A DNA stretch of 12,689 nt. Source: an uncultured Brevibacterium sp. (lineage in GTDB: Bacteria; Actinomycetota; Actinomycetes; Actinomycetales; Brevibacteriaceae). The stretch covers positions 1-12,689 of the forward strand of contig CABTZC010000029.1 of assembly GCA_902489185.1 (NCBI GenBank), read 5' to 3'. The position numbers and the translations under genes were made by a program. Position 1 is the first letter of the stretch. Each line of letters starts with the position of its first letter. Shown one piece after another: positions 12,676 through 12,689 of this stretch. A model generated the notes under the pieces. The model had not been told where the DNA came from. It did not search any database and saw nothing but the letters and a program-made list of their open reading frames with translations.

Positions 12676-12689
12676 CGTATGAAGTCTCG

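Noticed and set aside
12591..12689. tRNA-Ser as a phage or island attachment site
   Set aside because: tRNA genes are frequent integration targets, but no integrase, partial tRNA repeat or foreign-looking DNA is in the window.
1..12689. Search for a CRISPR array, insertion sequence, toxin-antitoxin pair or defence island
   Set aside because: No regularly spaced repeats, transposase motifs, terminal inverted repeats or small paired ORFs were seen; all sizeable ORFs with coherent domains are ordinary metabolic, transport or cell-wall genes.

Overview
The window reads as chromosomal DNA of a high-GC Gram-positive bacterium (Actinomycetota). The evidence is the frequent GTG starts, starts that look leaderless behind a TANNNT -10 element, a Pat/HisC2-type aminotransferase, a lipoprotein L,D-transpeptidase built like mycobacterial LdtMt2, and a short 4.5S-type SRP RNA. 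I cannot name the genus. No phage, insertion sequence, CRISPR array or defence system is visible. It is a densely packed housekeeping/metabolic region, and I do not see a convincing undescribed multi-gene system.

Layout, left to right. A long hairpin (41-102) closes the left edge and overlaps the stop codon of a leftward acyl-CoA synthetase (99-1640). A 127-bp gap separates it from a leftward alpha/beta-hydrolase (1768-2775). A 77-bp divergent promoter region then feeds a rightward pair: a PLP aminotransferase (pat-like, 2853-3956) joined by an ATGA overlap to a GlcD-type FAD-linked oxidase (3953-5371). The oxidase meets a leftward pair tail to tail with a 35-bp overlap: an M3 zinc oligopeptidase (6169-8265) followed, after one base, by a membrane-anchored SGNH/GDSL hydrolase (5337-6167). 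A 37-bp divergent gap separates the peptidase from a rightward MFS efflux-type transporter (8303-9568). That transporter converges, with four bases between, on a leftward APC amino-acid permease (9573-10820). Upstream of the permease, on the same strand, is an L,D-transpeptidase lipoprotein (10890-12347). At the right edge the SRP RNA (leftward, 12439-12525) and tRNA-Ser(GGA) (rightward, 12591-12675) diverge from a 65-bp promoter region that carries an 11-bp inverted repeat.

How the genes may work together. The lipase-like hydrolase and the acyl-CoA synthetase could release and activate fatty or other carboxylic acids. The aminotransferase and FAD oxidase could interconvert amino acids, 2-oxo acids and 2-hydroxy acids. 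The M3 peptidase, the APC permease and the aminotransferase fit peptide and amino-acid turnover. The L,D-transpeptidase makes 3-3 peptidoglycan cross-links. These links between neighbours are inferences from gene order. The most interesting details are an acidic low-complexity insert inside the first Ig-like domain of the L,D-transpeptidase, the symmetric element between the SRP RNA and tRNA-Ser, the long left-edge hairpin, two apparently leaderless genes, and a TTG start for the peptidase fixed by a strong ribosome-binding site. The only gene-free stretches are short (1-98, 1641-1767, 2776-2852, 8266-8302, 10821-10889, 12348-12438, 12526-12590); none exceeds 300 bases.
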